Counted from the first letter of the stretch, positions 52,878 to 63,674 are shown. The stretch: 64,000 bases of DNA from Gephyromycinifex aptenodytis (GCF_012277275.1 NZ_CP051155.1:372001-436000); one strand, 5' to 3'. Program-made: numbers and translations. Notes: generated from the letters alone by a model not told the origin.

Positions 52878-55748
52878 TCAGTCGACCCGGTCGGCAGCTA
52901 CCACGCCGCGCATCACCAGGTCGACGGCCGTGCGGGCCGCGCTACGCACCCCCGGGTCCTCAGCCGCGACAGCGATCTGGTCCAGCAGGTCGACGATCTG
53001 TTTGCACCGGCGGACGAAGTCACCAGCCGCGAGCTCGGAGTCTCGCAGCACCGCATCCAAGGAACGTCCGCTGGCCCACCGGTACATCACCTTCATGAGC
53101 CCTGGGTCCGGGTAGCCCGTCAAGGGCAACGAACGCTCATGTTCGGCATCCTCCAGGCGGCTCCACAACCGCACCATGTGACTGTGCGCCTCCTCGCAGC
53201 GCAGTGTCGGCAGCGCGGGCATCGGGTCGGCTTCGTCCCGGCGCGGCTCGTAGATCAGGCTCGTCACCACGGCAGCCAACTCCGCCGGTTCCAGCCCTGC
53301 CCACACACCATGGCGCAGGCACTCTGAGGTCAGCAGATCCCGCTCGGTGTACAGATGGCGCAGCCGCTGGCCCAGCGGTGTGACCTGTTCTCCCCCAGCG
53401 CTGAGGTAATCGAACTCCAGGAGCAGATCACAGACCCGGTCGAAGATGCGGGCGATGGAGCCGGTGCGCCCGTCCACCTTGCGTTGCAAGCCCGCCGTCT
53501 CCCGCTCCAGACGCCACCACCGTTCGGCCCAGCGGGCGTGCTGCTCCCGATCGGGGCAGCGGTGGCAGGGATGTTCCTTCATCTTGCGCCGCAGTTCATC
53601 GATGGTGTGCTCAACAGCTGAGGGCGCGACTCCGCCCGAGGTTGCAGCGGCGCGAGGCGGTTCGTCGGGGATCTTCACCCGCAAGGTCGCGGCCAGGTCG
53701 CGGCGTGCGGTGGCGTTGCGGGGGTTGAAGGAGGCAGGCACGGGCAGTCGGTCGTAAGGGACCAGGGCGCCGGTGAGGTCGGCAGCGTCCACGCGGCGCA
53801 ACCGTGCATCGTCGGTCAGTAGCGCCGGCGCGGCGGCTTGCCCCTTGCGTCCCTTGGCCGCGGCGACCACCAGAGCCCGCCCCTCATAGCGGCCTGCGGC
53901 GTACCACACCACGTCGCCGGGGGTCAGCTCATCAAGGCTGGCGTGGATCGCCGCCCGCTGGGTCGCTGCTCGGGCCCGGCCCGCTTCCTTCTCCAAGTCC
54001 GTGATCCGGCGTCGGATCCCCGCGTATTCGGTGAAGTCCCCCAGCTCACAGGTCATCGACTCGGCGTACCCACGCATCGCTTCTTGCTGCTCGCGGATCG
54101 CTCGGGTCATCCCCACCACGGCACGGTCGGCCTGGAACTGGGCAAAGGAGGTTTCCAGGATCGCGCGGGCGCGCGAGCGGCCATGTTGGGCAACGAGGTT
54201 CACGGCCATCGTGTACGTCGGGCGGAAGCTGCTGCGCAGCGGGTAGGTCCGGGTGGAGGCCAACCCACCAACGGCGATCGGATCCAGGCGCGGGTTCCAC
54301 AGCACCACGGCGTGACCCTCGATATCGATGCCGCGCCGCCCAGCCCGTCCGGTGAGTTGGGTGTACTCCGCGGGGGTGATGTCGGCATGGGTCTCGCCGT
54401 TGAACTTCACCAGCTTCTCCAACACGACGCTGCGAGCCGGCATGTTGATGCCCAGCGCCAACGTCTCGGTGGCAAACACCGCCGCGATACGCCCCGAGGT
54501 GAACATCTCCTCCACGATCTCGCGGAAGGTCGGCAGCATCCCGGCGTGGTGGGCCGCGAAGCCTCGGGTGAGGCCTTCAAGGAACTCCCAATACCCCAGG
54601 ACCGCCAGGTCCTGGTCGCTGAGCGCCGCAACCCGCTCCTCCACATGACGGCGGATCTGCTCCCCCTCACGAGGTGGGATGAGGCGCACATCCGCGGTGA
54701 TGAGCTGGCTCACCGCGCCGTCGCAGCCGGCCCGGCTGAAGATGAAAGTGATGGCCGGTAGCAGCCCCTCGCGATCCAGGCGCGCGATCACCTCGGCGCG
54801 ACTGGGCAGCCCGGCACGCCGCGTGCCCTGCTGGGGCAGCTGGGCGCTGACCTGTTCGCGGGAGCCGCGCGCCTGAGCCGGTACCGCACCAGCCCGACGG
54901 GCCTTCCCGCGTCGTCCGCGGGGCGCGCCGGCGTCCTGCAGCCGGCCCCGGCGGTCGGTGGTGCGAGCCATCGCCTGAATCGCTTCCAGCAGGTCCGGGT
55001 TCACCTGCACGTCGCTACCACGTTGCTCACGCCCGCGAGCAGCCCGAGCAGATTTGGGGGTGTCGCTCTCCTGGACGAACAGGTCGTACAGGTCACGGCC
55101 CACCATCATGTGTTGCCACAGCGGCACCGGGCGGTGCTCTTCCACGATCACCTCGGTGCTGCCGCGAACCTCTCCCAGCCACGCACCGAACTCTTCGGCG
55201 TTACTCACCGTCGCCGACAATGAAGCGACCTGCACATGGGCGGGCAGGTGGATGATGACCTCTTCCCAGACGGCACCCCGGAAACGGTCGGCGAGGTAAT
55301 GCACTTCGTCCATGACGACAAACCCCAAACCGGCCAGCGTGGGCGAGTCTGCGTACATCATGTTTCGCAGAACCTCAGTCGTCATAACCACGACCGGCGC
55401 TTCACCGTTGATCGAGGAATCGCCCGTCAGCAGGCCCACGTTTGCGTTTCCGTGCCGACGCACCAGGTCGTTGTATTTCTGGTTCGACAAAGCCTTGATC
55501 GGTGTGGTGTAAAACGCTTTGCGGCCCGTGGCCAGAGCCAGATGTACCGCGAACTCGCCGACGACCGTTTTACCCGCACCGGTGGGTGCCGCTACCAAGA
55601 CGCCCGAGCCGGCCTCCAAGGCCTCGCAGGCCCGCCGCTGAAACGGGTCCAGCCCGAACGGCAGGATCTCGTCGAAGGCGGCCAGTTGGGTGCCGCGGGC
55701 GGCTTCCCGCCGCCGGGCCTGTGCGTAACGCTGCGCCGGAGAAGCCAT
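52878..55748 (-). CDS. helY: Ski2/Mtr4-like DEVH helicase HelY
   Basis: A 956-residue superfamily 2 helicase. Motif I AAPTGAGKTVVGEF (about 52-65), TTPIKALSNQK (Ia), FVVMDEVHYLADR (II, DEVH), SLSATVSN (III), then helicase C domain with FIFSRAGCDGAV, ETLALGINMPARSVV and YTQLTGRAGRRGID. A basic low-complexity insertion lies between RecA domains, around residues 240-310. The C-terminal DSHCT domain includes HPCHRCPDREQHARW. Probably an RNA helicase. It ends a minus-strand series that starts with pup. Confidence 0.93.
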   Translation of the reverse strand: MASPAQRYAQARRREAARGTQLAAFDEILPFGLDPFQRRACEALEAGSGVLVAAPTGAGKTVVGEFAVHLALATGRKAFYTTPIKALSNQKYNDLVRRHGNANVGLLTGDSSINGEAPVVVMTTEVLRNMMYADSPTLAGLGFVVMDEVHYLADRFRGAVWEEVIIHLPAHVQVASLSATVSNAEEFGAWLGEVRGSTEVIVEEHRPVPLWQHMMVGRDLYDLFVQESDTPKSARAARGREQRGSDVQVNPDLLEAIQAMARTTDRRGRLQDAGAPRGRRGKARRAGAVPAQARGSREQVSAQLPQQGTRRAGLPSRAEVIARLDREGLLPAITFIFSRAGCDGAVSQLITADVRLIPPREGEQIRRHVEERVAALSDQDLAVLGYWEFLEGLTRGFAAHHAGMLPTFREIVEEMFTSGRIAAVFATETLALGINMPARSVVLEKLVKFNGETHADITPAEYTQLTGRAGRRGIDIEGHAVVLWNPRLDPIAVGGLASTRTYPLRSSFRPTYTMAVNLVAQHGRSRARAILETSFAQFQADRAVVGMTRAIREQQEAMRGYAESMTCELGDFTEYAGIRRRITDLEKEAGRARAATQRAAIHASLDELTPGDVVWYAAGRYEGRALVVAAAKGRKGQAAAPALLTDDARLRRVDAADLTGALVPYDRLPVPASFNPRNATARRDLAATLRVKIPDEPPRAAATSGGVAPSAVEHTIDELRRKMKEHPCHRCPDREQHARWAERWWRLERETAGLQRKVDGRTGSIARIFDRVCDLLLEFDYLSAGGEQVTPLGQRLRHLYTERDLLTSECLRHGVWAGLEPAELAAVVTSLIYEPRRDEADPMPALPTLRCEEAHSHMVRLWSRLEDAEHERSLPLTGYPDPGLMKVMYRWASGRSLDAVLRDSELAAGDFVRRCKQIVDLLDQIAVAAEDPGVRSAARTAVDLVMRGVVAADRVD

Positions 55749-55868
55749 GACGCCAGGCTACGTGAGGCCGCCCTTAGTGGCGCGCGCGGACCTCGGCGGG
55801 TCGCTGCAGAGGCCGCAGCCCGTGAGCTCGCCGCCGCCTAGTGCCCCACCGGTGCGGTTCGTCCCCGA

Positions 55869-56669
55869 TCAGAGCGGGCTGGCCTGGTCGTCAGACACCT
55901 GCGACCAATCCGGGCGGTCCTTGGCCCGGCGCCGGTCGATCAGCCAGGCGATGCCACACGCGAGGTAATACAAGCCGATCATCGGCAGCGCCAGCGAAAA
56001 CATCGTCCACGGGTCCGGGGTCGGAGTCATGATCGCAGCGAAGAAGAACAGCCCGATGACCGCGACTCGCCACCCTTTAAGCATGAGTTCGGCAGACAGT
56101 ACGTGCGCCAGGTTCAGTGCCACCAGGAAGACCGGCAGCAGGAAAGCAGCTCCGAAGGCAAGAATGAAACGGGTCACGAATCGCAGGTAGTCGCTGGCCG
56201 GCATGATGTTCATCGCGCTGGCGTCCTCCGGGGTGAACCCCAGCAGAATGACTACCGCCTTCGGCAAGGTCTCATAGGCGAGCCAGCAACCACTGAGAAA
56301 CAACGGGACTGCACAGAAAATGAAGGCAATCGCGGTGCGTTTTTCTTTCTTCGTCAGGCCCGGGACGATGAACGCCCAAATCTGGTAGAGCCACACCGGG
56401 CTGCTGAGCAAGAAGGCGACGAACAACGCCACACTGAACTGGACCGTGAACGGGTCGGTCAGGTTCGGGTAGTTGATACGACCGCCGGCGCTGCGCATCG
56501 GAGCGGTGAGGATCGACAGCAGGTCCTTGTACCAGATCCATCCGGGTACGGCCGCGATAACGATGGCGATCGCTGCGACGAGGACGCGATTGCGCAACTC
56601 TCGCAGGTGATCCCCCAGGGCCATGCGGCCCTGCGGGTCGCGGCTCTTGCGGCGAGGCAGTCGGGGCAT
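55869..56669 (-). CDS. tatC: Sec-independent protein translocase TatC
   Basis: A 266-residue integral protein with six membrane segments. MALGDHLRELRNRVLV is the N-terminal signal-recognition region, and FTVQFSVALFVAFLLSSPVWLYQIWAFIVPGL is the conserved first periplasmic loop and segment. It recognises twin-arginine signals, such as that of the alkaline phosphatase in this window. The ATG at 56669 lies five bases past the tatA stop. No tatB is nearby. Confidence 0.95.
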   Translation of the reverse strand: MPRLPRRKSRDPQGRMALGDHLRELRNRVLVAAIAIVIAAVPGWIWYKDLLSILTAPMRSAGGRINYPNLTDPFTVQFSVALFVAFLLSSPVWLYQIWAFIVPGLTKKEKRTAIAFIFCAVPLFLSGCWLAYETLPKAVVILLGFTPEDASAMNIMPASDYLRFVTRFILAFGAAFLLPVFLVALNLAHVLSAELMLKGWRVAVIGLFFFAAIMTPTPDPWTMFSLALPMIGLYYLACGIAWLIDRRRAKDRPDWSQVSDDQASPL

Positions 56670-56673
56670 GCTT

Positions 56674-56991
56674 TCAGTGCACAGGCGGCGGGGTCTGCGT
56701 GCTGTCGCCAGTGGCCGGGCGAGGTTCCTCACGGTGAACCGCGTCCTGCTCGGCGGCGCGGTAGGTCTCCTCGCGGTAGCCGTCCTCGCGGTAGCCTTCG
56801 CGGGCCTCGCCCCGGACGGTGTCGCGGCTGGCTGCGCTGGGCTTTTCCTTCATTTCTTCGACCTCGGCCTTGAAGATGCGCATCGAGCGGCCCAGGCTGC
56901 GCGCGGCGTCAGGAAGCCTCTTCCAACCGAAAACGATGACGATGACGAGGACAAGAACGACTACCTCGGGACCGCCGAGCCATGCGGGCAT
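56674..56991 (-). CDS. tatA: Sec-independent protein translocase TatA
   Basis: A 105-residue protein: one N-terminal membrane helix ([21 protein letters not shown]), the FG hinge, and the amphipathic helix [19 protein letters not shown]. The long acidic tail with repeated [12 protein letters not shown] is unusual. It forms the Tat pore with TatC. The order pafC, tatA, tatC, helY matches M. tuberculosis Rv2095c-Rv2092c. Confidence 0.95.
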   Translation of the reverse strand: MPAWLGGPEVVVLVLVIVIVFGWKRLPDAARSLGRSMRIFKAEVEEMKEKPSAASRDTVRGEAREGYREDGYREETYRAAEQDAVHREEPRPATGDSTQTPPPVH

Positions 56992-57101
56992 CGTGAAGAC
57001 CTTTCATCAGGCTGAATAGCAGGCGTGCCAGGCAGTCTACGGCCTCGCCTGGAACGCAACGGGACCCTCCTGTGGCGCAGGGCCCAGAAGTTGGTGGGAA
57101 G

Positions 57102-58124
57102 TCATCCTTCGTTCACGTCGCTGCGGTGCAACTGCAGCGCCTGAGCTGCGCCGGTCTCGACCTCGCGGGCCAAGGCTGCCGGCTGCACCACATGAGCCGA
57201 GCCGCCCAGCCGCCACAGCAGGCGTCGAAGCCAGGTGGTGTCAGGCGTCTTCAGGTGGACCACGGCGCCGCCGTCGCTGCTGTACTCCACCCCTTCGTGG
57301 GGGTAGTAGTCGGCAACCCACAACGCTTGCGGTTCGAGGCGCAAAGTCACGAGGAGATCGTCCTGACGGGGCTGGAACAGCCCCGCGTCCAGGTCCCGAG
57401 GTCGCGCCTGCGGTGGCGGGGTGCCGTCCACATCCAGCACCTGCACCGCCTCGATGCGGTCGGCTCGGAAGAACCGAGTGCCGTTGGAGCGATGGCACCA
57501 TCCCTCCAGGTACCAGCGGCCATCGACATTCGTCAGCCGCATCGGGTCGACGTCGCGTTCGGTGCTCTCATCCCGAGAGGGGACCAGGTAACGCAGGTGC
57601 ACCCTGCGGTGCTGATCCAGGGCGGTGCGCAGGGCGGCCAGATGCTCCGGAGGTGCTTCGGCAGCGATGTCGACGTGGATGCGGGCGCTGGCCGCATCCG
57701 CACTCGCCGCCTGCCCCTGGCCCATGGCCTGCTCCAACTTGGCGAGCGTGCGCTCTATCGCCTCACGGTCCACGATGCCGGGGACCTGGGCGAGCGTGCG
57801 CAACCCGACGATGAGAGTGAGCGCCTCGTCCATGCCCAACCGCAGCGGACGGGCGATGGTGTCGGCGTTGCCGAGGTAGACCCGGCCGCTTTCCCACTCG
57901 GCTTCGATGAGGTCATCGGGCATGCCCCCGGGCAGGCCGCAGACGAACAGCAGCGCCAGGTCGGATTCGATCTGCTGCGCGCTGACGCCGAACTCCGCGG
58001 CCGCCTCGCTGATGTCCACGCCTTGACGGTTCAGCAGCCACGGCACCATCGTCAGCAGCCGGGTCAGGCGGGCCGTCGCGGACTCTTGCCCGGAGCCGCC
58101 CGCGCCTTTTCGTGCCGGGCTCAT
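57102..58124 (-). CDS. pafC: WYL-domain regulator PafC
   Basis: A 340-residue regulator. N-terminal helix-turn-helix (RLTRLLTMVPWLLNRQGVDISEAAAEFG), a WYL domain with NVDGRWYLEGWCHRSNGTRFFRADRIEAVQ, and a C-terminal WCX-like part (VEYSSDGGAVVHLK). PafB and PafC form a heterodimer that activates DNA-damage genes independently of LexA in mycobacteria. The start at 58124 overlaps the pafB stop (ATGA), so the pair is co-translated. Confidence 0.93.
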   Translation of the reverse strand: MSPARKGAGGSGQESATARLTRLLTMVPWLLNRQGVDISEAAAEFGVSAQQIESDLALLFVCGLPGGMPDDLIEAEWESGRVYLGNADTIARPLRLGMDEALTLIVGLRTLAQVPGIVDREAIERTLAKLEQAMGQGQAASADAASARIHVDIAAEAPPEHLAALRTALDQHRRVHLRYLVPSRDESTERDVDPMRLTNVDGRWYLEGWCHRSNGTRFFRADRIEAVQVLDVDGTPPPQARPRDLDAGLFQPRQDDLLVTLRLEPQALWVADYYPHEGVEYSSDGGAVVHLKTPDTTWLRRLLWRLGGSAHVVQPAALAREVETGAAQALQLHRSDVNEG

Positions 58125-59125
58125 GATGCCTGCTTCCGGTGCGCGTCCCAGGCGCCCTGCCATCGGCGAAGCACCGCGTCGCGAAGCGCGGCCGGTGCCT
58201 CGATGAAGATATCGGGCCCGAAGCCGGCCAGCTCGTCGGCGAGGATCTCGATGTCGTGAGCAGCGAACTCGATGCAGTCCCAGTCGGCGAGCGCCGATGG
58301 CAGGTCCGGAGCCGCTGCTGATGAGCGCACCACCTCCCCGCGGCGGCGCAGGGCATGCCCCGAACCGGGCCGTAGCCGCAGCCGGGCGGTGATGGACTCG
58401 CCGTCACGGGCCTGACGAGCCAGCAGCTTGCGGGGCTCGTGATCCTGCGGGATGTCGTAGCTGCCCGCCGGCCCGGCTTTGTGCACGGCGCCTTCGATGC
58501 GCCCCAGCCGGAACACCCGAGTGTCGTCCCGGTCGAGGTCGAACGCAGTCAGATACCAGCGGCCGTGCCAGGCGGCGATCCCCCACGGCTGAACATGTCG
58601 GCGAGTCACCTCCCCGGTTCGCGCAGCGCGGTAATCAAAGCGGATCGGGTAGGCCTCCACGACCGCGCGACGTACCGCGTCGAAAGCCGGCTCGGTGGTG
58701 CGGACCCGGGGTTCGACTCCGATCAAGGAATCGCTGTCCCGCTCGACCCCGTCGGCGCGCAGTTTGCGCAGCGCCTGGGCAGCCGGTCCCGCCAAGGACG
58801 CCTGCGCCCAGGTACGTCCCGCCAGGGCGAGCAAGGCCAACTCATCCGGTGCGAAGTCGATGCGGGGTAGCGCGTACTCGCGTCGGTCGATCCGGTACCC
58901 CGGTTCGTCCTCGAAGAACTCCTCCACCGGCTCGGTGAGCAGCGGTATGCCCAGGGCGCGAAGTTCGTCTTTATCTCGTTCGAACATACGGTCGAACGCT
59001 TCGTCGCTGCTGGTACGTGCGTACGCCTCGACCGCCTGACGAATCTGGGACTTCGTCAGGGGCCGACGGGTGTACAGCAGACAGATGACCAGGTTGAGGA
59101 GGCGTTCGGTTTTGGCCGCAGCCAT
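58121..59125 (-). CDS. pafB: WYL-domain regulator PafB
   Basis: A 334-residue regulator paired with PafC. N-terminal winged helix (AKTERLLNLVICLLYTRRPLTKSQIRQAVEAY), then EPGYRIDRREYALP, and a WYL domain with PWGIAAWHGRWYLTAFDLDRDDTRVFRLGRIE. The ATG at 59125 is preferred because TGAGG lies upstream; 59140 is an alternative. It binds DNA with PafC and senses single-stranded DNA in the DNA-damage response of mycobacteria. It follows the FKBP gene in the same direction. Confidence 0.92.
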   Translation of the reverse strand: MAAAKTERLLNLVICLLYTRRPLTKSQIRQAVEAYARTSSDEAFDRMFERDKDELRALGIPLLTEPVEEFFEDEPGYRIDRREYALPRIDFAPDELALLALAGRTWAQASLAGPAAQALRKLRADGVERDSDSLIGVEPRVRTTEPAFDAVRRAVVEAYPIRFDYRAARTGEVTRRHVQPWGIAAWHGRWYLTAFDLDRDDTRVFRLGRIEGAVHKAGPAGSYDIPQDHEPRKLLARQARDGESITARLRLRPGSGHALRRRGEVVRSSAAAPDLPSALADWDCIEFAAHDIEILADELAGFGPDIFIEAPAALRDAVLRRWQGAWDAHRKQAS

Positions 59126-59182
59126 GGGCGTAGACCTCATGAGCCGAACGCTACCCGACACACGTTCGATTCGAAGCCGTGC

Positions 59183-60205
59183 TCAGCTGGCGTCGAGGAT
59201 GTCCAGTACGAAGACGAGAGTGTCGTCGCCCTTGATTTGCTCCCCCTGCCCCTTCTCGCCGTAGCCGTCCTTGGGTGGGACGACCAGCAACAGCCGCGAA
59301 CCGACCGTGTTGCCCGGGATCTTCTCGTCCCAGGCTTTGATGAGCTGGCCAGCGCCGACGCGGAACTCGGCGTAGCCCTGGGGGGTCCTACCGGAGTAGT
59401 CGAAGGGGTTCTTCGGGTCGCGCCAGGTGACACCGGTGTAGGTGACTCGCACGGTCTGCCCAGGCTGAACTTTGGCGCCCTTGCCGATGATGAGCGGCTG
59501 CATGACCGTCTCCTTCGGCGGGTCCCCGGCGGGCATCGTGAAGGTCGCGGGATCAGCCGGTGTCTTGCCCATCGTGACCTTGGGCAGGCCCTCCTTGGGC
59601 GGAACCGGTGTGCCCGTGGCCTCCTTCAGCGGAGTCTTGGCGTCGGTGATCTCGAAGAAGTACAGCAGCGTGTCGTCGGGGGCGACATCCATCTGCGGGT
59701 TGCCCTGCTCACCGATCGCTTCGCGCGCCGGTACCGCGACGAGCACCCGCGAGCCGACCTTCTGGCCCAGCAGAGCGGCCCGGATAGCCGGCTGCAGCGC
59801 TTTATCCGACATCGACAGGCCCACGACCTGCTGGCCGAAGCTGGACTGGAGTTCCTTGCCGTTCTTGCCGTTGAGCAAGAGGAAGTTGGCCGTCACCGAA
59901 TGTTCTTCGATGATGGTTTGACCACTGCCCTCGTCGATGACGCGGTGCCCGGACTCGGCGACCGTGAACGGTGTCGTGGGCAGTTTGATGCTCGGCTTGG
60001 CGCCCTTGGCGCCGCTGACCTTGATCCCGTCCAGGGCAGGCGTACTGGCCGCAGTGGCGCTCGTGGCGCTCGGGGCGCTCGTGGCGCTCGGGCTGGACGA
60101 GCCTGAACCGGTCGCCTCCGGCGTAGAGGATTCTGAACCGCATCCGGCAAGCACGAGGGCCACTGGAAGAGCCGCCACAGTGAGGCGCAGACGTAGAGAT
60201 TTCAC
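59183..60205 (-). CDS. FKBP-type peptidyl-prolyl isomerase lipoprotein
   Basis: A 340-residue secreted protein with two FKBP-like domains. The GTG at 60205 starts VKSLRLRLTVAALPVALVLAGCGS, with the lipobox LAGC. A Ser/Thr/Ala-rich linker has an SATSA-type repeat. The first FKBP-like domain (about 80-200) is less typical; the second has VRVTYTGVTWRDPKNPFDYS and IPGNTVGSRLLLVVPPKDGYG. It probably assists folding of exported proteins. FKBP genes next to pafA/pafB are seen in other actinobacteria. Confidence 0.9.
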   Translation of the reverse strand: MKSLRLRLTVAALPVALVLAGCGSESSTPEATGSGSSSPSATSAPSATSATAASTPALDGIKVSGAKGAKPSIKLPTTPFTVAESGHRVIDEGSGQTIIEEHSVTANFLLLNGKNGKELQSSFGQQVVGLSMSDKALQPAIRAALLGQKVGSRVLVAVPAREAIGEQGNPQMDVAPDDTLLYFFEITDAKTPLKEATGTPVPPKEGLPKVTMGKTPADPATFTMPAGDPPKETVMQPLIIGKGAKVQPGQTVRVTYTGVTWRDPKNPFDYSGRTPQGYAEFRVGAGQLIKAWDEKIPGNTVGSRLLLVVPPKDGYGEKGQGEQIKGDDTLVFVLDILDAS

Positions 60206-60382
60206 TCGATGACCTTCGTTATATGGACATGGGACAGCGAGATTCACCATAACGCTCGCGTTGCCTGAGCCAGCACGCTCCCCTGGCGAGTTGTGGAAAC
60301 TAGGCGGATCGTTGGCCGTCCGTGACCTTTGCCGGTACTGCGCCATGCGATGAATGCCCTGAGGTCTGCGCCGATCAGCGCC

Positions 60383-61777
60383 TCACCGCGGCGGAAGATC
60401 CGCAGCGGGGTCGGCCAACAGCTCCATGAGGTGCTCCACGCGGTCGTCCTGGGCCAGGAAAGGGTCCTTGCACAGAACGGTGCGCTGCGCCTGGTCGTTC
60501 AGGCGCAGGTGTGACCAGTCGACTGTGTAGTCGCGGCCGCGCCGGTCGGCTTCGCGCACGAACATGCCCCGCAGGTGGGCCCTCGTCGTGCTCGGTGGGT
60601 AAGTGCGGGCCGCATCGATTGCAGCCTGATCCACCACACACGTCACGCCGCCTCGCTCGCGCAGTCGGGCGAACAGGCCCCGGCTCGGGTCCACGTCGTG
60701 GTAGCTGAGCTCCAGCTGGCGGATCCGCATATCGCCCAGTTCAAGATCGTGTAGCTGGGCGTAACGGGTCAACAGCCGATGCTTGATGATCCAGTCGATC
60801 TCGGTGTCGACCAGTTCCCAACGGCCGGTCTCCACCGCACTCAAGGTGCGATCCCACAGATCCAGGACTTGTTCATCCAGCGGGCGCGCCGGTCCGTGCT
60901 GGGCGAGGTAATCCGCGGCGCGCTGCTGGTACTCACGCTGGATCTGCACCGGCGTCATCGTGATGCCGGTGGCCAGCGGCACAGGGATCGAACCGGTCAG
61001 GTCGCGGTTGATGGCACGGATCGCTTTGGATTCGCTACCCAAGGTCAGGTCAGGAATCTCGACGCCTGCCTCCAGTAGCCGCAGCACCAGGTCGGTGGCT
61101 CCCACTTTGAGCAGGGTGGTCGTCTCGCTCATGTTGGAGTCGCCGACGATGACGTGCAACCGGCGGAACCGGTCGGCATCGGCATGCGGTTCGTCCCGGG
61201 TGTTGATCATGGGCCGGGAGCGCGTGGTGGCGCTGCTGGCGCCCTCCCACATGACGTCGGCGCGCTGGGAGAGGCAGTAACGCGAACTCCCATCCGGTTC
61301 GGTGAGAATGTGCCCGGCGCCCACGATCACTTGGCGGGTGATGAGGAAGGGCAACAGGGCCCGCGAAAGTCGGTTCAGATCTTGGGTGCGCGGCACCAGG
61401 TAGTTCTCGTGGCAGCCGTACGAGGTCCCGGCCGAGTCCAGGTTGTTCTTGAAGAGGTAGATCCGGCCGTCCACCCCGTCTTCGGCGAGCCGGGCGGTTG
61501 CCTCCTGAACCAGGGACTGCACGATCTGTTCCCCCGCCCGGTCTTGGGCGAGCAGGTCCGGCAGGGTGTCGCATTCGGCACTGGCGTACTCGGGGTGGTT
61601 GCCGACATCCAAGTAGAGGCGGGCGCCATTGCCGAGGAAGACGTTTGAGCTGCGCCCCCAGGCCACGATGCTGCGGAACATATAGCGCGCGACCTCATCG
61701 GGTGCCAGCCGCCGCTTCCCCTCCTGGGTGCAGGTGAGGCCGAACTCCGTCTCAAGACCGTAGATACGCCTGTCCAT
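60383..61777 (-). CDS. pafA: Pup-protein ligase
   Basis: A 464-residue carboxylate-amine ligase that attaches Pup to lysines of target proteins using ATP. The N-terminus [12 protein letters not shown] holds the ATP/Mg glutamate (E) motif; [16 protein letters not shown] carries further metal ligands, then [14 protein letters not shown] and [13 protein letters not shown]. Length is normal. It is the fourth gene after pup, prcB and prcA, as in most actinobacteria. Its absence of Dop in this window means Dop should lie beyond the right edge. Confidence 0.97.
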   Translation of the reverse strand: MDRRIYGLETEFGLTCTQEGKRRLAPDEVARYMFRSIVAWGRSSNVFLGNGARLYLDVGNHPEYASAECDTLPDLLAQDRAGEQIVQSLVQEATARLAEDGVDGRIYLFKNNLDSAGTSYGCHENYLVPRTQDLNRLSRALLPFLITRQVIVGAGHILTEPDGSSRYCLSQRADVMWEGASSATTRSRPMINTRDEPHADADRFRRLHVIVGDSNMSETTTLLKVGATDLVLRLLEAGVEIPDLTLGSESKAIRAINRDLTGSIPVPLATGITMTPVQIQREYQQRAADYLAQHGPARPLDEQVLDLWDRTLSAVETGRWELVDTEIDWIIKHRLLTRYAQLHDLELGDMRIRQLELSYHDVDPSRGLFARLRERGGVTCVVDQAAIDAARTYPPSTTRAHLRGMFVREADRRGRDYTVDWSHLRLNDQAQRTVLCKDPFLAQDDRVEHLMELLADPAADLPPR

Positions 61778-61810
61778 AACCAGACTCTACGGCGCGCCGG
61801 GCCGGGACGG

Positions 61811-62659
61811 TCAGCCGCGCTGGGGTGACCCGCCGTCGCGTTCGCTGTGATCGGGGTGCTGGGTCTGGGGGTTGCTGGTGGGGGCGACCGGTTCGGTGGT
61901 GCTTCGCGAGCCCTTCGATTGCGCCGAAGAGGTGGCCCGTGCCTGCCCGCCGCCTGCCGGTCGGGGCTGGTCGAGCAACTCGGCCAGGGGCGCGGCCGGG
62001 ATGCGACGGAAGGCCCGACGCGGCAGGGCGCGATCGAGAACGGCAACCTCCAGCTGTTCGGCTCCCAACTCCCGTGCCGCCCCGCCTGCGGGGTCGGTGG
62101 CCAAGGCGTCCACGGCCAGGTGTAACGCTTCAGCCAGTGTCAGCCCGGGGCGCCACCGCGGGGACAACGTCGCGCTGACCGGTTGCGCGGCCCCGCCCAT
62201 CGCCACGAATCCGTACTCGTCGGCGACCGACCCGTCGTAGGTCAGCCGGTAGATCTGGTCCTGTTCATCGGTACTGCCGACCTCTGCCACCACGATCTCC
62301 ACCTCATAAGGTTTCGATTCCTGGGTGAAGACGGTGCCGAGGGTTTGGGCGTACGCATTGGCCAGACCCCTGGCGGTGACGTCGGCACGGTCGTAGGAGT
62401 AGCCGCGAAGGTCGGCATAACGGACGCCGGCCACCCGCAGGTTCTCGAATTCGTTGTATTTGCCCACGGCCGCGAAGCCGATGCGGTCATAGATCTCACT
62501 GATCTTGTGCAGCGCGCGCGAGGGGTTCTCCGCCACGAAGGCGATGCCGCCGCTATAGGCCAGCACCACCACCGAACGCCCCCGGGCGATCCCCTTGCGG
62601 GCGTAGTCAGCACGGTCCTTCATGAGCTGCTCGGGTGAAACGTAGAAGGGCATGCTCAT
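61811..62659 (-). CDS. prcA: Proteasome alpha subunit
   Basis: A 282-residue structural ring subunit. [29 protein letters not shown] is the usual gate and H0 region; no catalytic threonine is expected. The C-terminal tail (about 240-282) is low complexity and variable. It starts inside the prcB stop (ATGA overlap). It forms the outer rings of the 20S particle and docks the Mpa/ARC ATPase. Confidence 0.96.
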   Translation of the reverse strand: MSMPFYVSPEQLMKDRADYARKGIARGRSVVVLAYSGGIAFVAENPSRALHKISEIYDRIGFAAVGKYNEFENLRVAGVRYADLRGYSYDRADVTARGLANAYAQTLGTVFTQESKPYEVEIVVAEVGSTDEQDQIYRLTYDGSVADEYGFVAMGGAAQPVSATLSPRWRPGLTLAEALHLAVDALATDPAGGAARELGAEQLEVAVLDRALPRRAFRRIPAAPLAELLDQPRPAGGGQARATSSAQSKGSRSTTEPVAPTSNPQTQHPDHSERDGGSPQRG

Positions 62660-63483
62660 CGGGCACCTCCGGGGTTACCGTCACGGGCCGCAACGATCTG
62701 CTGAACCACCTCGGCAAGCCGCTGATCGGGTACCAGGTAGGCGCCGTCAGCCTGCACGACCGCGCAGGTCGGCCACAGCCGCCGGCCCAGGTCGGGCCCG
62801 CCGGTGGCCGAGTCGTCGTCGGCTGCGTCGTAGAGGGCCTCCACCACGATCCGCAAGGCATCCTCCAGCTCCAGGTCAGGGCGCCACAGCTTCTTCAACG
62901 ACCCCCGGGCGAAGATGGCCCCGGAGCCCACCCCGTGGTGGTCGTGCTGCTCGTAACACCCGCCCGCGACGTCGTAACTGAAGATACGGCCCAGGCCCGC
63001 GTGGGCGTCATAGCCGGCGAACAGCGGCACAACCGGCAGCCCCTGCAACGCCAGGGCGAGGTTGCCGCGGATCATCGTGGCCAGCCGGTTGGCTTTACCT
63101 TCCAGGGAGAGCCGGACGCCTTCGATCTTCTCGAAGTGCTCCAGTTCGACCTGGAACAGCTTGACCAGTTCCACGGCGATCCCGGCTGTACCAGCGATAC
63201 CAACGGCCGAGTGCTCGTCGGTGACGAACACTTTGTCGATGTCGCGGTTGGCGATGATGTTGCCCAGCGTGGCGCGCCGGTCCCCCGCCATGACCACACC
63301 GCCTTGGTAGCTGGCGGCGACGATGGTTGTGCCATGCGGTGCCAGCGCCTCGGGAACCGCGCCTGGAAGCACCCGGCGCCCGGGGAGCAGCTCTGGGCTG
63401 AGGTCGGCCACGAAGTCCGTGAAGGAAGAGGTCCCCGACTGGAGATATGCCGCGGGTAGACCGGCGTGCCCGGACGGGGTCAC
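62656..63483 (-). CDS. prcB: Proteasome beta subunit
   Basis: A 275-residue catalytic subunit with a propeptide of 51 residues. Cleavage before T52 in [21 protein letters not shown] exposes the catalytic threonine; D and K follow in the usual places ([14 protein letters not shown]). It forms the inner rings of the 20S particle. The GTG at 63483 overlaps the pup stop, so pup-prcB-prcA is a translationally coupled operon. Confidence 0.96.
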   Translation of the reverse strand: MTPSGHAGLPAAYLQSGTSSFTDFVADLSPELLPGRRVLPGAVPEALAPHGTTIVAASYQGGVVMAGDRRATLGNIIANRDIDKVFVTDEHSAVGIAGTAGIAVELVKLFQVELEHFEKIEGVRLSLEGKANRLATMIRGNLALALQGLPVVPLFAGYDAHAGLGRIFSYDVAGGCYEQHDHHGVGSGAIFARGSLKKLWRPDLELEDALRIVVEALYDAADDDSATGGPDLGRRLWPTCAVVQADGAYLVPDQRLAEVVQQIVAARDGNPGGAR

Positions 63484-63674
63484 TGGCCGCCCTTCTGCAC
63501 AAAGCCGCGGACGAACTCTTCGGCATCCGATTCCAGGACCGAATCGATCTCGTCCAGCACGCTGTCGATGTCCGCGTTCACTGCGGCCACCCGCTCACCT
63601 GTGGGGGCAGGCGGAGGCGTCGGTGCTTCATCCCCATCGCGTCGCTGCGCACGGATCTGCTCCTGACCGGCCAT
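63480..63674 (-). CDS. pup: Prokaryotic ubiquitin-like protein Pup
   Basis: A 64-residue disordered tag protein: [18 protein letters not shown], a coiled-coil-forming part [20 protein letters not shown], and QKGGQ at the end. The terminal Gln must be deamidated by Dop to Glu before PafA can ligate it. The ATG at 63674 follows GAGGAG; a longer frame is rejected. Confidence 0.97.
   Translation of the reverse strand: MAGQEQIRAQRRDGDEAPTPPPAPTGERVAAVNADIDSVLDEIDSVLESDAEEFVRGFVQKGGQ

Noticed and set aside
57072-58259. 395-codon plus-strand frame across pafC
   Set aside because: Antisense to a well-recognised WYL regulator; composition is that of a shadow frame.
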